A stretch of DNA of 64,000 nt from Niastella soli. GTDB lineage: Bacteria > Bacteroidota > Bacteroidia > Chitinophagales > Chitinophagaceae. Where the stretch lies: the NCBI RefSeq assembly GCF_017742245.1, contig NZ_JAGHKO010000017.1:248001-312000 (forward strand), written 5' to 3'. Below, in pieces: positions 42,055 to 51,893 of the stretch (the stretch's first letter is position 1; each line of letters begins with the position of its first letter). The notes under the pieces were generated by a model. It had not been told where the DNA came from and made no database searches. It saw nothing but the letters and a program-made list of their open reading frames with translations. Made by a program: the position numbers and the translations under genes.

Positions 42055-42690
42055 ATGGCTCCACAGTCACATCTTATTCCTAGCCGTTCTGCTAAACGGG
42101 CTTCTTACGACAAAGAAACGATCTACTCCATTTTAGACGAAGCGCTTTTCTGCACAATAAGTTATGTATTTGAAAACAAACCATTCAGCATTCCCACCGC
42201 TTTTGTGCGACGCGAAAATAAATTGTACATCCATGGATCTGTAGGCAGCCATTTTATTTGGGAACTGGAAAAAGGGGTACCGGTTTGTATTTCGGTAACC
42301 CTGATCGATGCATTGGTAGTAGCGAAATCAGCGTTCTCCCATTCAGTGAATTACCGTTCGGTAGTCCTGTTTTCCCAGGGTGAAAAAATGGAAGAGCCTT
42401 CCATGAAATGGAATGTCCTGGAATGGCTCACCAATAAAATTGTGCCCAACAGTTGGGATTATCTTAGACCAATGAAGGAAAATGAGGTGCGTAAAACAAC
42501 GGTTTTGGCGTTCGACATTGATGAAGCTTCTGCCAAAACACGCAGTGGAATGCCAAATGATGAGGAAGAAGATAAACCATTGCCAATCTGGTCGGGCATT
42601 ATTCCCATTGAAACCAGCCGCCGTGATCCCATTCCGGATTCACTAAGCCATGAGATTCCATTGCCTGAACATCTGATGCCAAGAGGTTAA
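42055..42690 (+). CDS. Pyridoxamine 5'-phosphate oxidase-fold flavoprotein
   Basis: A 211-aa protein of the short FMN-binding split-barrel family (nitroreductase/NimA-like): IPSRSAKRASYDKETIYSILDEALFCTISYV at the start, FSIPTAFVRRENKLYIHGSVGSHF in the flavin site, then SVTLIDALVVAKSAFSHSVNYRSVVLFS. It is cytosolic. These proteins bind FMN or F420 and reduce small molecules, or take part in B6 metabolism. Divergent pairing with a MocR regulator supports a B6- or amine-linked role. Confidence 0.88.
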   Translation: MAPQSHLIPSRSAKRASYDKETIYSILDEALFCTISYVFENKPFSIPTAFVRRENKLYIHGSVGSHFIWELEKGVPVCISVTLIDALVVAKSAFSHSVNYRSVVLFSQGEKMEEPSMKWNVLEWLTNKIVPNSWDYLRPMKENEVRKTTVLAFDIDEASAKTRSGMPNDEEEDKPLPIWSGIIPIETSRRDPIPDSLSHEIPLPEHLMPRG

Positions 42691-42707
42691 TTAAAAACAA
42701 TAAAATC

Positions 42708-45119
42708 TCATTCAGCTTTAATACTTAGTGCCGGATTTAATAAAGCCGCTTTGATTGCCTGGTAACTAACGGTTGCCAATGCACCTGTTACCGACAACAC
42801 ACCCGAAAGGGTAAATACCCAGCCATCGATGTGAATGCGATAGGCAAACCCATCGAGCCACTGGTTCATGGCCCACCAACCAAAAGGCCAGGCAATCACC
42901 ATGCCGCCCAACACCAGCAGTATAAAATCTTTTAAGAGCAATATTGTCAGGTTCGATACAGAAGCGCCAAGCACTTTTCGAATCCCTACTTCGCGGGTAC
43001 GTAATTGAGTGCTGTAGGCAGAAAGGCCAAATAAACCAAGACAGGCTATGAAAATAACAAACGCCGCAAACACCTTAAACACCCGGCTCAGCTGATTTTC
43101 AGCCTCATACAACCGGTTCATCTTTTCATCAATAAACGTATAAGTGAAATTGCTTTCAGGCAAAAGCGATTTGATGTCAGCTTCCAGGAATTTCAGGGTA
43201 GCTTGCATTTCATGGGGTTGCACTTTTACAAGCAAATAATTAGCCTGGAATGGATCATACTTTATTACAAGTGGCTCAATCGCCGAATGCAGGGACGCAA
43301 AATTGAAATCTTTAATAATACCCACCACTTCCCCGGTATCCCTGTCCAATATAAATTTTTCCCCAACAGCATTCTTCAACCTGAAGGCTTTTGCAGCAGC
43401 TTCATTGATAATAAACTCCGAATGCTTTATCTCAGGAAACTGGTTAAAGAAATTGCGGCCGTCTTTTAACCCGATTTGTAAAGTAGGCAATAACCGCTCA
43501 TCTGCCTGCATAATTCTACAGGAAGGCTGGTCATCATCTTTGTTTGCGGTAACCGGATAAAATGGCTGCATACTGAACCGGTCACCTGGTAAGGTAGACA
43601 CAACAGAATAATGACTGATAGCCGGGTTCTTTTTTATATCATTGATCAGTGCGCCGAAATGTCGCCACATAGGACCATACATGGTAACGGCCACTACCTG
43701 TTCTTTATCGAACCCCATGTCTTTATTATGAAAGAACTGCAATTGTTTGTAAACGATGATGGTGCTAAAGATCATAAATACAGAAACGGCAAACTGAAAA
43801 ACGATCAATCCCTTCCGAACAAAATTTAAAGAGAAGCGGTTGTTCTTTTTTCCTTTCAACGCATTAATGGGGTTAAATCTCGCAACAAACCAGGCAGGAT
43901 AAACCCCGGCCAAAAGACTGCAACATAGTATAAGCAATACCAGCACAGTCAAATTAGACCAGGTGAGCAGTTCATTGAACTGCATGTCCCTGGATGTAAG
44001 CCAGGCATACAAAGGCATTGCCGTTTTAACAAGACACAAGGCCACCACCGTTGAGAGCATTGTTGTTAAGAACGATTCGCCTAAGAACTGTCTGATCAGT
44101 TGTTGTTTGGTAGCACCGGCCACTTTACGCATGCCTATTTCCTTCATGCGGTTAAACGCCAGGGCAGTTGAGATATTAATAAAATTAACGGCTGCAACCA
44201 GTAGAATAAATATGGCCACTACTGAGAAAATATATACATACCTGATGTCACTGTTCGCATACATTTCCTTCTCCAGTTTTGAATGCAGATGAATAGCGCT
44301 AACAGGCTGTAAATGCAGTTTACGGGAGCCAAGGATCGCGCGCGGGGTTTCACCTGTTGATCTGTAATAGCCCAGTATAAATTCAGGCATCCTGGATTCA
44401 ATGATAGTTTTTGAACTTTTTCCATTGAGCAGTACATAAGTATAAAAAGCCGACCAGGTCTTGTTTTCCAACGATCGATCATCGATATACCGGTGAATGG
44501 TAGGCATGGAAAGCAGGTAATCAAACTGCAAATGCGTAGGAAAAGGAAAAGACTTAATAACACCGGTCACTTTCAAGGGTACTTTATTCAGGTCTTCCTG
44601 AATGATCTTCCCCAATGGCTCCTCATTACCAAAATATTTTTTCGCCAGCTTCTCTGAAATAATAATGCTGTTGGTTTCAGACAGCGCCGTTTGCGCATTC
44701 CCTTTTATTAATGTAAGATCGAAGAGTTCGATGGCAGACGCATCTGCAAAGAATCCGGCTTTTTCTTCAAACCTGTTTACAGCCCCCTTCGCCGACGAAT
44801 AACTAAACACCTGATAAGGATAAGGCCGGTAAAACCGCGCCACCTTTTCTATCTGCGGAAAATATTGTTTCATTTCCACACCAGCCGGAAATGAAATGGG
44901 CGCCCAGTGCCGCTCCCCTTCACCAGTGTTTTCTAAAGTGATCCTGAATATTCGGTCAGATTTGGAATACCCCTTATCATAACTGAGCTCATTTTTTATA
45001 TGCAGCAATATGAACAGGGCACATGCAATGCTTATAGAAAGACCGGCGATGTTAATAGCAGAAAAAGTTCTGTTTTTCCATAAATGCCTACAGGCAGTCT
45101 TTATATAATTAAATAGCAT
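42708..45119 (-). CDS. MacB/FtsX-type ABC transporter permease
   Basis: An 803-aa permease of the large Bacteroidota type with two FtsX units. TM1 (about 20-40) is followed by a MacB-like periplasmic domain to about 280, and three spans follow (about 285-430). A fourth lies at 435-460, then a second periplasmic domain (about 470-680) and three final spans. Typical motifs are RMKEIGMRKVAGATKQQLIRQF and REVGIRKVLGASVSNL at the cytoplasmic loops. No ATPase gene is adjacent, so it must use one encoded elsewhere. It probably exports peptides or antibiotics, or acts in mechanotransmission. Confidence 0.92.
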   Translation of the reverse strand: MLFNYIKTACRHLWKNRTFSAINIAGLSISIACALFILLHIKNELSYDKGYSKSDRIFRITLENTGEGERHWAPISFPAGVEMKQYFPQIEKVARFYRPYPYQVFSYSSAKGAVNRFEEKAGFFADASAIELFDLTLIKGNAQTALSETNSIIISEKLAKKYFGNEEPLGKIIQEDLNKVPLKVTGVIKSFPFPTHLQFDYLLSMPTIHRYIDDRSLENKTWSAFYTYVLLNGKSSKTIIESRMPEFILGYYRSTGETPRAILGSRKLHLQPVSAIHLHSKLEKEMYANSDIRYVYIFSVVAIFILLVAAVNFINISTALAFNRMKEIGMRKVAGATKQQLIRQFLGESFLTTMLSTVVALCLVKTAMPLYAWLTSRDMQFNELLTWSNLTVLVLLILCCSLLAGVYPAWFVARFNPINALKGKKNNRFSLNFVRKGLIVFQFAVSVFMIFSTIIVYKQLQFFHNKDMGFDKEQVVAVTMYGPMWRHFGALINDIKKNPAISHYSVVSTLPGDRFSMQPFYPVTANKDDDQPSCRIMQADERLLPTLQIGLKDGRNFFNQFPEIKHSEFIINEAAAKAFRLKNAVGEKFILDRDTGEVVGIIKDFNFASLHSAIEPLVIKYDPFQANYLLVKVQPHEMQATLKFLEADIKSLLPESNFTYTFIDEKMNRLYEAENQLSRVFKVFAAFVIFIACLGLFGLSAYSTQLRTREVGIRKVLGASVSNLTILLLKDFILLVLGGMVIAWPFGWWAMNQWLDGFAYRIHIDGWVFTLSGVLSVTGALATVSYQAIKAALLNPALSIKAE

Positions 45120-45252
45120 AGCCGTGATTTATACATTCCGCAGCACCAATAAAATGCCGGAATGGCGGGCATATGCATATCAATTTATTACATGTACGGG
45201 CAATTAAAACCTGTCCGGTTTCGATACAACGGCTGTTCAGTATTGGCGCATC

Positions 45253-46320
45253 TTATGCCTTTTCGGGGATCTGTTTCGTCACTGGTTTTACACCGGCAGA
45301 GGTAAGAGGCACCCGGTGCCGTTGCCGGTATAAAATAAATCCATATATAAACATGGAAATGGCTATAATGGCAATCAGTACACTCCATTTTTTGTTGCTG
45401 TTGTCCAGCGAGTGTTTGCTTTCATTGTAGGTATCTACCGTTAATATTGGGTCGCCATTTAATGTAAGGCTGTAAGTGTATATGGTTGCCCACTGGTAAT
45501 GCGTTTCAAAATAGCCCGGGGCTTCTGTTTTCTTGATCTTAATGGCATACTCATGCTTCAGAATAGACAGTTCTACCGGTGTTCCCCGGCTGGCGCCCTG
45601 TAGTTGTCTGGCGCTTATGGAATTAAACCCTACTGCATCGATGTTAAAGTTGATGCCCGGGTATTCGATCAGGTATAATTGAATGGAGCCATATGCATTT
45701 TTATTGGAGGGCATTTTGATCTCAGGCGCCATGCTGAGCTGGCCGCTTAAGGTTATCAGTTTGCTTCCGTCAACTGAAAACTCTGGCGAAATAACTGACT
45801 TGATGGTGAATCCGAACAGGAACGCCCCCACGATCATCAGGATAACCCCGGTACCGCGGTTCTCGAAGCGTGCATCCCGAGTAATAGGCAGTTCAAACTT
45901 TTGTTTTACTTTCCAGCGCTGTAACTGATGGATCAGCTCCTCATGATTATTGAGCAGGAGTTCAGGTAATACGACATCATCACCCGTAGTTTTTATTATG
46001 ATATAATTGATCTGCTTGCGGGTAGTAATGCCATAAGCAGTGATCTCGGTCTTATCAACTGTGCGGGAAGCAAAACGCCATTTTACAGTAAGCTGCTCTT
46101 CGTAAATATCCACGGCCTTAAAGCCCTGCATAGTTACCAGTAATATAAAAAAGAAGAAAAGGGTGAGGCTGGTGGCGGCCACCAATACATCTACCTGCAC
46201 ATACCGGTACGCAAAAGCATGTTGAAAAATGTAGAACGAAATAACCGACATCATCGCAAACAGGATCAGGATCAAAAGCCACTGCCGGTTGTTGAATTTT
46301 CCTTTTGATATTGGCGCCAT
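45253..46320 (-). CDS. Hypothetical membrane protein
   Basis: A 355-aa protein from ATG 46320 (MAPISKGKFNNRQWLLILILF); the frame opens further upstream but loses coherence. Two N-terminal spans (about 13-33 and 43-63) precede a PH-like cytoplasmic region (VDIYEEQLTVKWRFASRTVDKTEI). A third span (about 160-180), a beta-rich extracytoplasmic domain and a C-terminal span (about 313-333) follow. No family is recognised. It is a single gene; an AGAGGTA-type heptad block lies just beyond its start (46403-46430). Confidence 0.65.
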   Translation of the reverse strand: MAPISKGKFNNRQWLLILILFAMMSVISFYIFQHAFAYRYVQVDVLVAATSLTLFFFFILLVTMQGFKAVDIYEEQLTVKWRFASRTVDKTEITAYGITTRKQINYIIIKTTGDDVVLPELLLNNHEELIHQLQRWKVKQKFELPITRDARFENRGTGVILMIVGAFLFGFTIKSVISPEFSVDGSKLITLSGQLSMAPEIKMPSNKNAYGSIQLYLIEYPGINFNIDAVGFNSISARQLQGASRGTPVELSILKHEYAIKIKKTEAPGYFETHYQWATIYTYSLTLNGDPILTVDTYNESKHSLDNSNKKWSVLIAIIAISMFIYGFILYRQRHRVPLTSAGVKPVTKQIPEKA

Positions 46321-46402
46321 GATTGTAATGTATGATATCCACCTGGTAATACATAGACAAGATAAATAAAAAATTGTATTGGTGGATAAAATACATAAAG
46401 CA

Positions 46403-46430
46403 AGAGGTAAGAGGTAGGAAGTAAGAAGAT
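46403..46430 (+). repeat. Heptanucleotide repeat block
   Basis: AGAGGTA, AGAGGTA, GGAAGTA, AGAAGAT in strict 7-bp phase. This is the complement of the TACTTCY-type block at 37110-37137. Confidence 0.7.
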
Positions 46431-46488
46431 CCCGAAAATTTGGATCCCCCTGCATCTACCTTTCACCTCCTGCTTCAGCGTTATGGGT

Positions 46489-47874
46489 TTATTTTATAAA
46501 CCGTTGTGTCTTTTGAACTCCCTGAACGGTATATACCAGCACATACACACCCGGCGATAGCAAGGCAATGTTGATCCGGTTCGATATTGGCCGCACCAGG
46601 AGTACCTGCCGGCCCGTGATATCGTATATGCGAACAGGAATGCCGGCCAAATTAGGGGCATTAATCAGTTTCAGCTCTTGCTGGCCAGGCAGATTGGTGG
46701 TAGTTGCGGTTGCAGCCGTAATTGATGTTCGCGCGGTTGCTGCAGCCGTTGCGGCTATTACTAAAGAGGAGACCTTATCGTTCCAGCCGTCGTCCACCAA
46801 ACAAGCATCACTGGCGGTTTTAACCAGGGTAGCACCACCATAATTATCATCCCAGTACAGGGTGACCCGATAACCACTCTGCACTTGCAGGGAAGAAATA
46901 TCATCGTTTACAATACCCTTGGCTTGCAGGCTACTTAAGGTGTAGCTGCCGGCGGCTAAACCAACCGCATTTCCCCCATAATTGCAATCCTTATAAAAAG
47001 TGGCCACGGTTGTGCTTCCCCCGCCGCTAAATGCATTGTTAATGGCTGCTGCATATGCCTCCGTACCGGTAGTATTATCAAAATCATCATACAACCACAT
47101 AAAACCTCCTTTTATATTGCAGCTATTCTTCCAGGTTGTTAACTGACTTTGTACCTGACTGGTTGTTTTTTCCGCATCCCACAGACCAGCATATACTGGA
47201 ATACTTCCAAAATTCCAGTTACAGGGATTGTTACCCGCACCACCGGAATAACACTGCAGATCTACCCGGTCAACCGTACCGGGTCGTTGATTATTGGTAT
47301 TGGTGGCAACGCCTGTCCAGAAGGACGCAGCCGTATAAGGCACCAGCGATACCTTGAATCCCAATCCACCTAACATAACGGCAAAAGCAGTAGCCGAACT
47401 AACATCATAGGTGCTTTCATCATCAAACCCTATAGCATCTACTGTTGGAAAGGCATTTCTGATCGCTTGAAAATTTCGATACAGTATACTGGTAGAACCT
47501 GTGCCCTGTGCATTGATCAGGTCCCTGATATTGGCAAAGGTGCTGCTTCCCCAGGCGCTCAAACAAAACTCAACCCGGTTAATAGTAGTAGGCGCCGTTT
47601 TTAGCGAAGCTATATCACTGGCAAAATTGGGATAGGTGGAACCGCCAATATAAGAGCCGTTTTGCACCAGCGGGAACTCGGCATTAAAATTCAGGTTGCC
47701 GCTGGCATCAATGTGAATGGTCCATACTACTACGCATGTGTAACCAGACCCTTTTAATTCGCTGATGGAATAACTGCGGTTTTTATAAACCGGGCCGCCA
47801 CCATAGATGCCCGATTGAGCGAAGGTGTTTTGTATAAGGCATATTAAAATGCATATGACAAGAAACTGTTTCAT
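46489..47874 (-). CDS. T9SS-exported glycosidase-like protein with beta/gamma-crystallin domain
   Basis: 461 aa with a signal peptide (about 1-19, NTFAQ). The first ~285 residues look like a GH18-like TIM barrel: VVVWTIHID near strand 2, DAIGFDDESTYD at the catalytic-strand position (acidic DDE rather than the strict DxxDxDxE) and GGFMWLYDDFD near the end. A beta/gamma-crystallin domain follows (about 292-375; ATFYKDCNYGGNAVGL and VTLYWDDNYGG Greek-key motifs with NDDISSLQV). The C-terminal Por sorting domain ends SPGVYVLVYTVQGVQKTQRFIK in two parts. Activity on chitin-like glycans is only a guess. It is cotranscribed with the next upstream gene, with a 3-bp gap. Confidence 0.75.
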   Translation of the reverse strand: MKQFLVICILICLIQNTFAQSGIYGGGPVYKNRSYSISELKGSGYTCVVVWTIHIDASGNLNFNAEFPLVQNGSYIGGSTYPNFASDIASLKTAPTTINRVEFCLSAWGSSTFANIRDLINAQGTGSTSILYRNFQAIRNAFPTVDAIGFDDESTYDVSSATAFAVMLGGLGFKVSLVPYTAASFWTGVATNTNNQRPGTVDRVDLQCYSGGAGNNPCNWNFGSIPVYAGLWDAEKTTSQVQSQLTTWKNSCNIKGGFMWLYDDFDNTTGTEAYAAAINNAFSGGGSTTVATFYKDCNYGGNAVGLAAGSYTLSSLQAKGIVNDDISSLQVQSGYRVTLYWDDNYGGATLVKTASDACLVDDGWNDKVSSLVIAATAAATARTSITAATATTTNLPGQQELKLINAPNLAGIPVRIYDITGRQVLLVRPISNRINIALLSPGVYVLVYTVQGVQKTQRFIK

Positions 47875-47877
47875 GGT

Positions 47878-49278
47878 TTAATGGCTTTTTACGAACTTTT
47901 GACTAATCGTATTTCCCTTATTAATGATGACCAGCGTATACGCACCGGCAGCAAGCTTCGACACATCGATGTGGTTAGTGACCAGGCGACCACTCAACAC
48001 TTCCCTGCCCATCACATCCAGTATTCGAAGGGTAGCTCCCGTAATGGATTGCGTGGTATTGAATCGCAATTCATTTACAACAGGATTGGGATAAATGGCC
48101 AACCGGCTATCAGTCGGCAACGTAGTTGTTTCTCTTGCGGCAGCCACACTGGTAGCAGTTACCTTCAGGGACGACGTTACATCGTTGAAATTATTTGGCA
48201 CCAGGCAACTGGCATCAGCCGTAAGCGTAACGGAGGTGCCCGTGAAATTATCATTCTGAAACAGCTGCAGCTGGTAACCGCTGTTCACTTTTACCGAGGA
48301 GATATCATCATTCAATACGCCCATATTCTGTAGCTGACTTAAGGTATAATTGCCAACGCCCAGTGTGGTTACGTAGCCGCCATAATTACAATGCTTGTAC
48401 ACACTCACCACTCCGGTCCCATACGCAAAAGGAAAATCATTACGCGCCTGATTGAACTGGGTTTCAAAAGTAGTTGTCCAACCGAAAGCAGCTGTAGCTA
48501 ATGGTTTAAGACTTACGCCGGCAGCCCCGCTCCAGAAATGAATGAACTCGCCCCAGTTCATATCACGGGAATAACTATTTCCACTCTTGGGGAAATATTG
48601 CGCCAGCAGCGTAAAGAATCGGTTCAGTACCTGGGTGCCACCGTAATTATGATAAATGGGATAGAACCAATCGCGGAACCAGTGCGTGCCGGTTACCGGG
48701 AAATTATCGGTTGAGTTCTGCATCTGATTATACCAGCGGGTAGCTTCAGTGCTTTTTCCTAAACCCAGGTATACATCATAAATAAAGATCTCCGCCCATT
48801 TGCTATCACCCCAAATGGGAAAAGCAGGTGATCCCTTCACACCCTTACTGGCGCCTTCTACAATATGCGCTACTTCATGCGTTGAGATATCAAGATCGCC
48901 ACCAGTACCACCGCTTGTCCAGGGGCCAGGGCCCACATCGATCACATTGCGGTTGTCATGACTGGCATCGAAATACGTGGATGGATGACCGCCACTGTAT
49001 TTATTGGTGTGATAAATAGCAAACAGGTGTGGATCGCTACCGAATGAGCCGTATACATTTTTTACATACCGCCACACATCGCCCATATATGTATAGGGCC
49101 AGGTAACGGAACTGCTCACGTCGTTATCGTAATAAACCGCCACATCATTGTCGTAGAATTTACGATTAAGCAATTGGTTGTGTTCAAACCAATGTTCCTG
49201 CCAGGTGGCCGGTGGCGTTTGCGCCCTTATAGTTTGAACAAGACAGGTAAAAATGAAAGTGTAAATGATCTGTTTCAT
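47878..49278 (-). CDS. T9SS-exported zinc metallopeptidase-like protein with beta/gamma-crystallin domain
   Basis: A 466-aa protein from ATG 49278 (MKQIIYTFIFTCLVQTIRAQ, signal peptide). The catalytic-like domain (about 20-290) contains STHEVAHIVEGAS, an HExxH zinc site, within the setting GPWTSGGTGGDLD. A beta/gamma-crystallin domain (about 297-382; VVSVYKHCNYGGYVTTL, NDDISSVKV, LQLFQNDNFTG) and a Por sorting domain (IYPNPVVNELRF to the end) complete it. The last two domains are close paralogues of those in the next gene, and the two genes are 3 bp apart, so they form one secreted pair. Confidence 0.78.
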   Translation of the reverse strand: MKQIIYTFIFTCLVQTIRAQTPPATWQEHWFEHNQLLNRKFYDNDVAVYYDNDVSSSVTWPYTYMGDVWRYVKNVYGSFGSDPHLFAIYHTNKYSGGHPSTYFDASHDNRNVIDVGPGPWTSGGTGGDLDISTHEVAHIVEGASKGVKGSPAFPIWGDSKWAEIFIYDVYLGLGKSTEATRWYNQMQNSTDNFPVTGTHWFRDWFYPIYHNYGGTQVLNRFFTLLAQYFPKSGNSYSRDMNWGEFIHFWSGAAGVSLKPLATAAFGWTTTFETQFNQARNDFPFAYGTGVVSVYKHCNYGGYVTTLGVGNYTLSQLQNMGVLNDDISSVKVNSGYQLQLFQNDNFTGTSVTLTADASCLVPNNFNDVTSSLKVTATSVAAARETTTLPTDSRLAIYPNPVVNELRFNTTQSITGATLRILDVMGREVLSGRLVTNHIDVSKLAAGAYTLVIINKGNTISQKFVKSH

Positions 49279-49573
49279 AGTTATGAGGTTTGGTTTTCGT
49301 GAATTGTGAATACACCAGCCTACCGTATGCATCTCGCTTGAATGCAGCACACAGTAAAAACAAAAAAAATCCTTGCCGCCTTTGTTGCTCAGGCAGCTTA
49401 TTTAAACAGGAGGTACACCAAATTGGGCAAAATGAAAATAATACGGTAGGTCTACGGATATTAACCCGCGGATAAAATAGTCATACTAATTTATCTTGTT
49501 TAGCAAGTACGAGCCAATAATTCTACTGGTGAGATGGGAAAATTATTTATTCACATATAAGAGATCCTGTATA
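49279..49573. other. 295-bp spacer
   Basis: AT-rich sequence upstream of the crystallin-domain operon, probably with its promoter. I see no ORF, hairpin or repeat worth naming. Confidence 0.4.
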
Positions 49574-51727
49574 TCAAAACGACATATCTTGCTTATGGTA
49601 TTCTTTGTATACGCCATCCATTTTCAACATAAATGGCATCCAGGGTAGCTTTATCATATTAACGTTCCAGGGGAAATGCTGTAACAATACATCACAGGCC
49701 TTGGGTTCTATCTGTAATTTCCATTCGTTATTAATGAACTGAAGTTTACCAGCCCGTTGTAGAAATGTATGCTGCAAACCATCTGGTGAAGTATCTTTTA
49801 AAATGCTCCAGTATTCTATAGTGGAAAGTAACAGATCATTGATGGCAGTTTTCTCCTCATGGGTCAATTGAAAATAAGTCTCTACCGGTGTATCTGATTC
49901 CATGCCACACAAGATCTTCGCCAGCCCCAATTCAAACTCAGCGACCCATATCCTTCCCGAGGCTATATATTGCAGCACGTAAACGGCGCGGCTTTTATCG
50001 GTGATAACAACGCCATCATATAACCCCAGCTTTTTGAAAAAGACCGGTAAAAAGGGAGCTATTATAATAAGTCCGGCATTTTGTATATAGATGCCTTCTT
50101 GTTTTATCTTGTTTTTATTCGTTTCATAAGACAGCGCTTTGTGTTCGTATTCAGCGTTTCGGTCATCTGTAGTTGTTCTCCATCGCATTGCTGGTATTGC
50201 CTTTTTTAATACCGTATTACGAAGCTTTCCTTTTCTGATCTGAATATGCCTCAGATTACCCTGGGCCGACAACTGATGTACAAAATGCGCATACACATGT
50301 CCTGCAAATTGATGCGAGCTCACTTCATAAATAAATGTAATTACACTTTGGCGGAACAAGATCAGCACCGTTTTTCTTTCCTCCGCATCGGTTACCAGGT
50401 GTTTGATATCGTTAATGAGGTTTGTGATGTCTTTTTCAATACCTGCATTGATCTGCACCATCAGCTTTATGAACACTTCATCCGGCACCTGGTATAAGAT
50501 CCGCTGTTGTACATCTGGCTGTTTTAATAATTGCACCAGTTCTCCCTTTGTCTTTTCATCAAAACCGGTGATCAACAGGTTTTCCAATTCTTCCTGCCAC
50601 ACATGGTGATTAGTGACCGGGCTCCCCCAGGGCAGATGCCCATGTTGCAGAAAATAAATAAACGCTTCTACAAACAGCTGTGGAAAATTTACCGGTTTCA
50701 TGTTGGGCTCATCATGATATCTTTTGATCTCCTGTTCTACGTTATCTGGCTCCTGCTGAACGATCTGTGTGCTAGCACCCGCCAACCGGTTGGCAAACCG
50801 GACCTGATACCGTAGCCATTGCAGGTTACCACCCACCAGTGTATCTTTTACTTTACCTGTACTATCAAGCAGGGCAAAATCACTGGCTGCCGGTATACAG
50901 TTGAATATTTCAATAACCCCAAACAGGTTCTGGGATATCATGGCATCATCTACAAACACATCGAACACATCCGTGTTGATCTGAACTTTATAACGGCTGG
51001 GCAACAATTCTGACAGATCAACCAATACGTCTTTTGTTGCAACTTCACTTAGCACCCTATTCTTAGTGATTGGGATCGGCAGCGTATACTGGTGAGTTGA
51101 TGTATCCAGGCCAAACACCTCTATAGTAAATTTTTTAGCGGCTGCTGTTGTTTGAAAACGGTTGTTTCGGGCTATACAATTCACCAGGTCGTTCGAGGAT
51201 ACATATTGTACTGGTCCCCGATGAAACCAAAAGGCCGGATCTCCTATATCGATGCCACTAAAAGTTTTTTGTATACATTCATAAATTATTCCATCACCAT
51301 CATCAACCAGGTCACCGGGGTTATAGGCGTTCGTACGCTTATACTCTTTTATCCGCCGGCTCAGGTGTAAGGAATCGCCTGATCTATTCTGGTTCAGGTT
51401 ACTGAAATAATACCGGTGGTTCAAACGCAGCCCGTCAACATTTAGATTGGTGACAGTAGTAAACAAGGGCTCGTTCAAACTCAGGTAAAACAAAAACCTG
51501 GTATCCGAAGCTATTGGCATCATCAGTTTATCTTCATTCTCTGCGTCTGTTTGAACTTTCGCCAGTACCACCAGTTTATTTCCAATGATCTTAAACACCA
51601 TCTGGTGATCTTGTAATACCTGGGTGGTTTCCGCTGAAGCCAGTATACTAAAATCCCGGCATTGGAAATTATTGTAATACTCATTCAGCAGGTCTACCAT
51701 GAATAATATCTTGTAGCTGGTTGTCAT
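49574..51727 (-). CDS. Orphan contractile-injection-system tape-measure-type protein with extra N-terminal domain
   Basis: 717 aa, no signal peptide. The C-terminal half (about 345-710) has the pattern of CIS tape-measure proteins (CIS_TMP family): LFVEAFIYFLQHGHLPWGSP, IQNAGLIIIAPFLPVFFKKLGL, AVYVLQYIASG, LAKILCGM, then LKDTSPDGLQHTFLQRAGKL, WKLQIE and FPWNVNMIKLPWM. The first ~330 residues form a separate beta-rich domain (FLFYLSLNEPLFTTVTNL..RYYFSNLNQN), including an insert like a small carbohydrate-binding module (YNPGDLVDDGDGIIYECI..AFWF). No sheath, tube, baseplate or spike gene lies within 10 kb on either side. It may serve an injection system encoded elsewhere or be a relic. The N-terminal fusion is unfamiliar to me. 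Confidence 0.75.
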   Translation of the reverse strand: MTTSYKILFMVDLLNEYYNNFQCRDFSILASAETTQVLQDHQMVFKIIGNKLVVLAKVQTDAENEDKLMMPIASDTRFLFYLSLNEPLFTTVTNLNVDGLRLNHRYYFSNLNQNRSGDSLHLSRRIKEYKRTNAYNPGDLVDDGDGIIYECIQKTFSGIDIGDPAFWFHRGPVQYVSSNDLVNCIARNNRFQTTAAAKKFTIEVFGLDTSTHQYTLPIPITKNRVLSEVATKDVLVDLSELLPSRYKVQINTDVFDVFVDDAMISQNLFGVIEIFNCIPAASDFALLDSTGKVKDTLVGGNLQWLRYQVRFANRLAGASTQIVQQEPDNVEQEIKRYHDEPNMKPVNFPQLFVEAFIYFLQHGHLPWGSPVTNHHVWQEELENLLITGFDEKTKGELVQLLKQPDVQQRILYQVPDEVFIKLMVQINAGIEKDITNLINDIKHLVTDAEERKTVLILFRQSVITFIYEVSSHQFAGHVYAHFVHQLSAQGNLRHIQIRKGKLRNTVLKKAIPAMRWRTTTDDRNAEYEHKALSYETNKNKIKQEGIYIQNAGLIIIAPFLPVFFKKLGLYDGVVITDKSRAVYVLQYIASGRIWVAEFELGLAKILCGMESDTPVETYFQLTHEEKTAINDLLLSTIEYWSILKDTSPDGLQHTFLQRAGKLQFINNEWKLQIEPKACDVLLQHFPWNVNMIKLPWMPFMLKMDGVYKEYHKQDMSF

Positions 51728-51893
51728 GCGATGGCGGGTTGTAATATCTACATCTGGGGAATACGGGGCTTAGGGAGATGCCGGATCGGAAGTGAAGGTA
51801 CATTGTATAAAAAAAAAGGCAATACCACTTTGTGGTAAAAAATAAAGAGAAAGTTAACCGCGTGACAAGAATATTCAGGGTAAGTGGGGAGGA

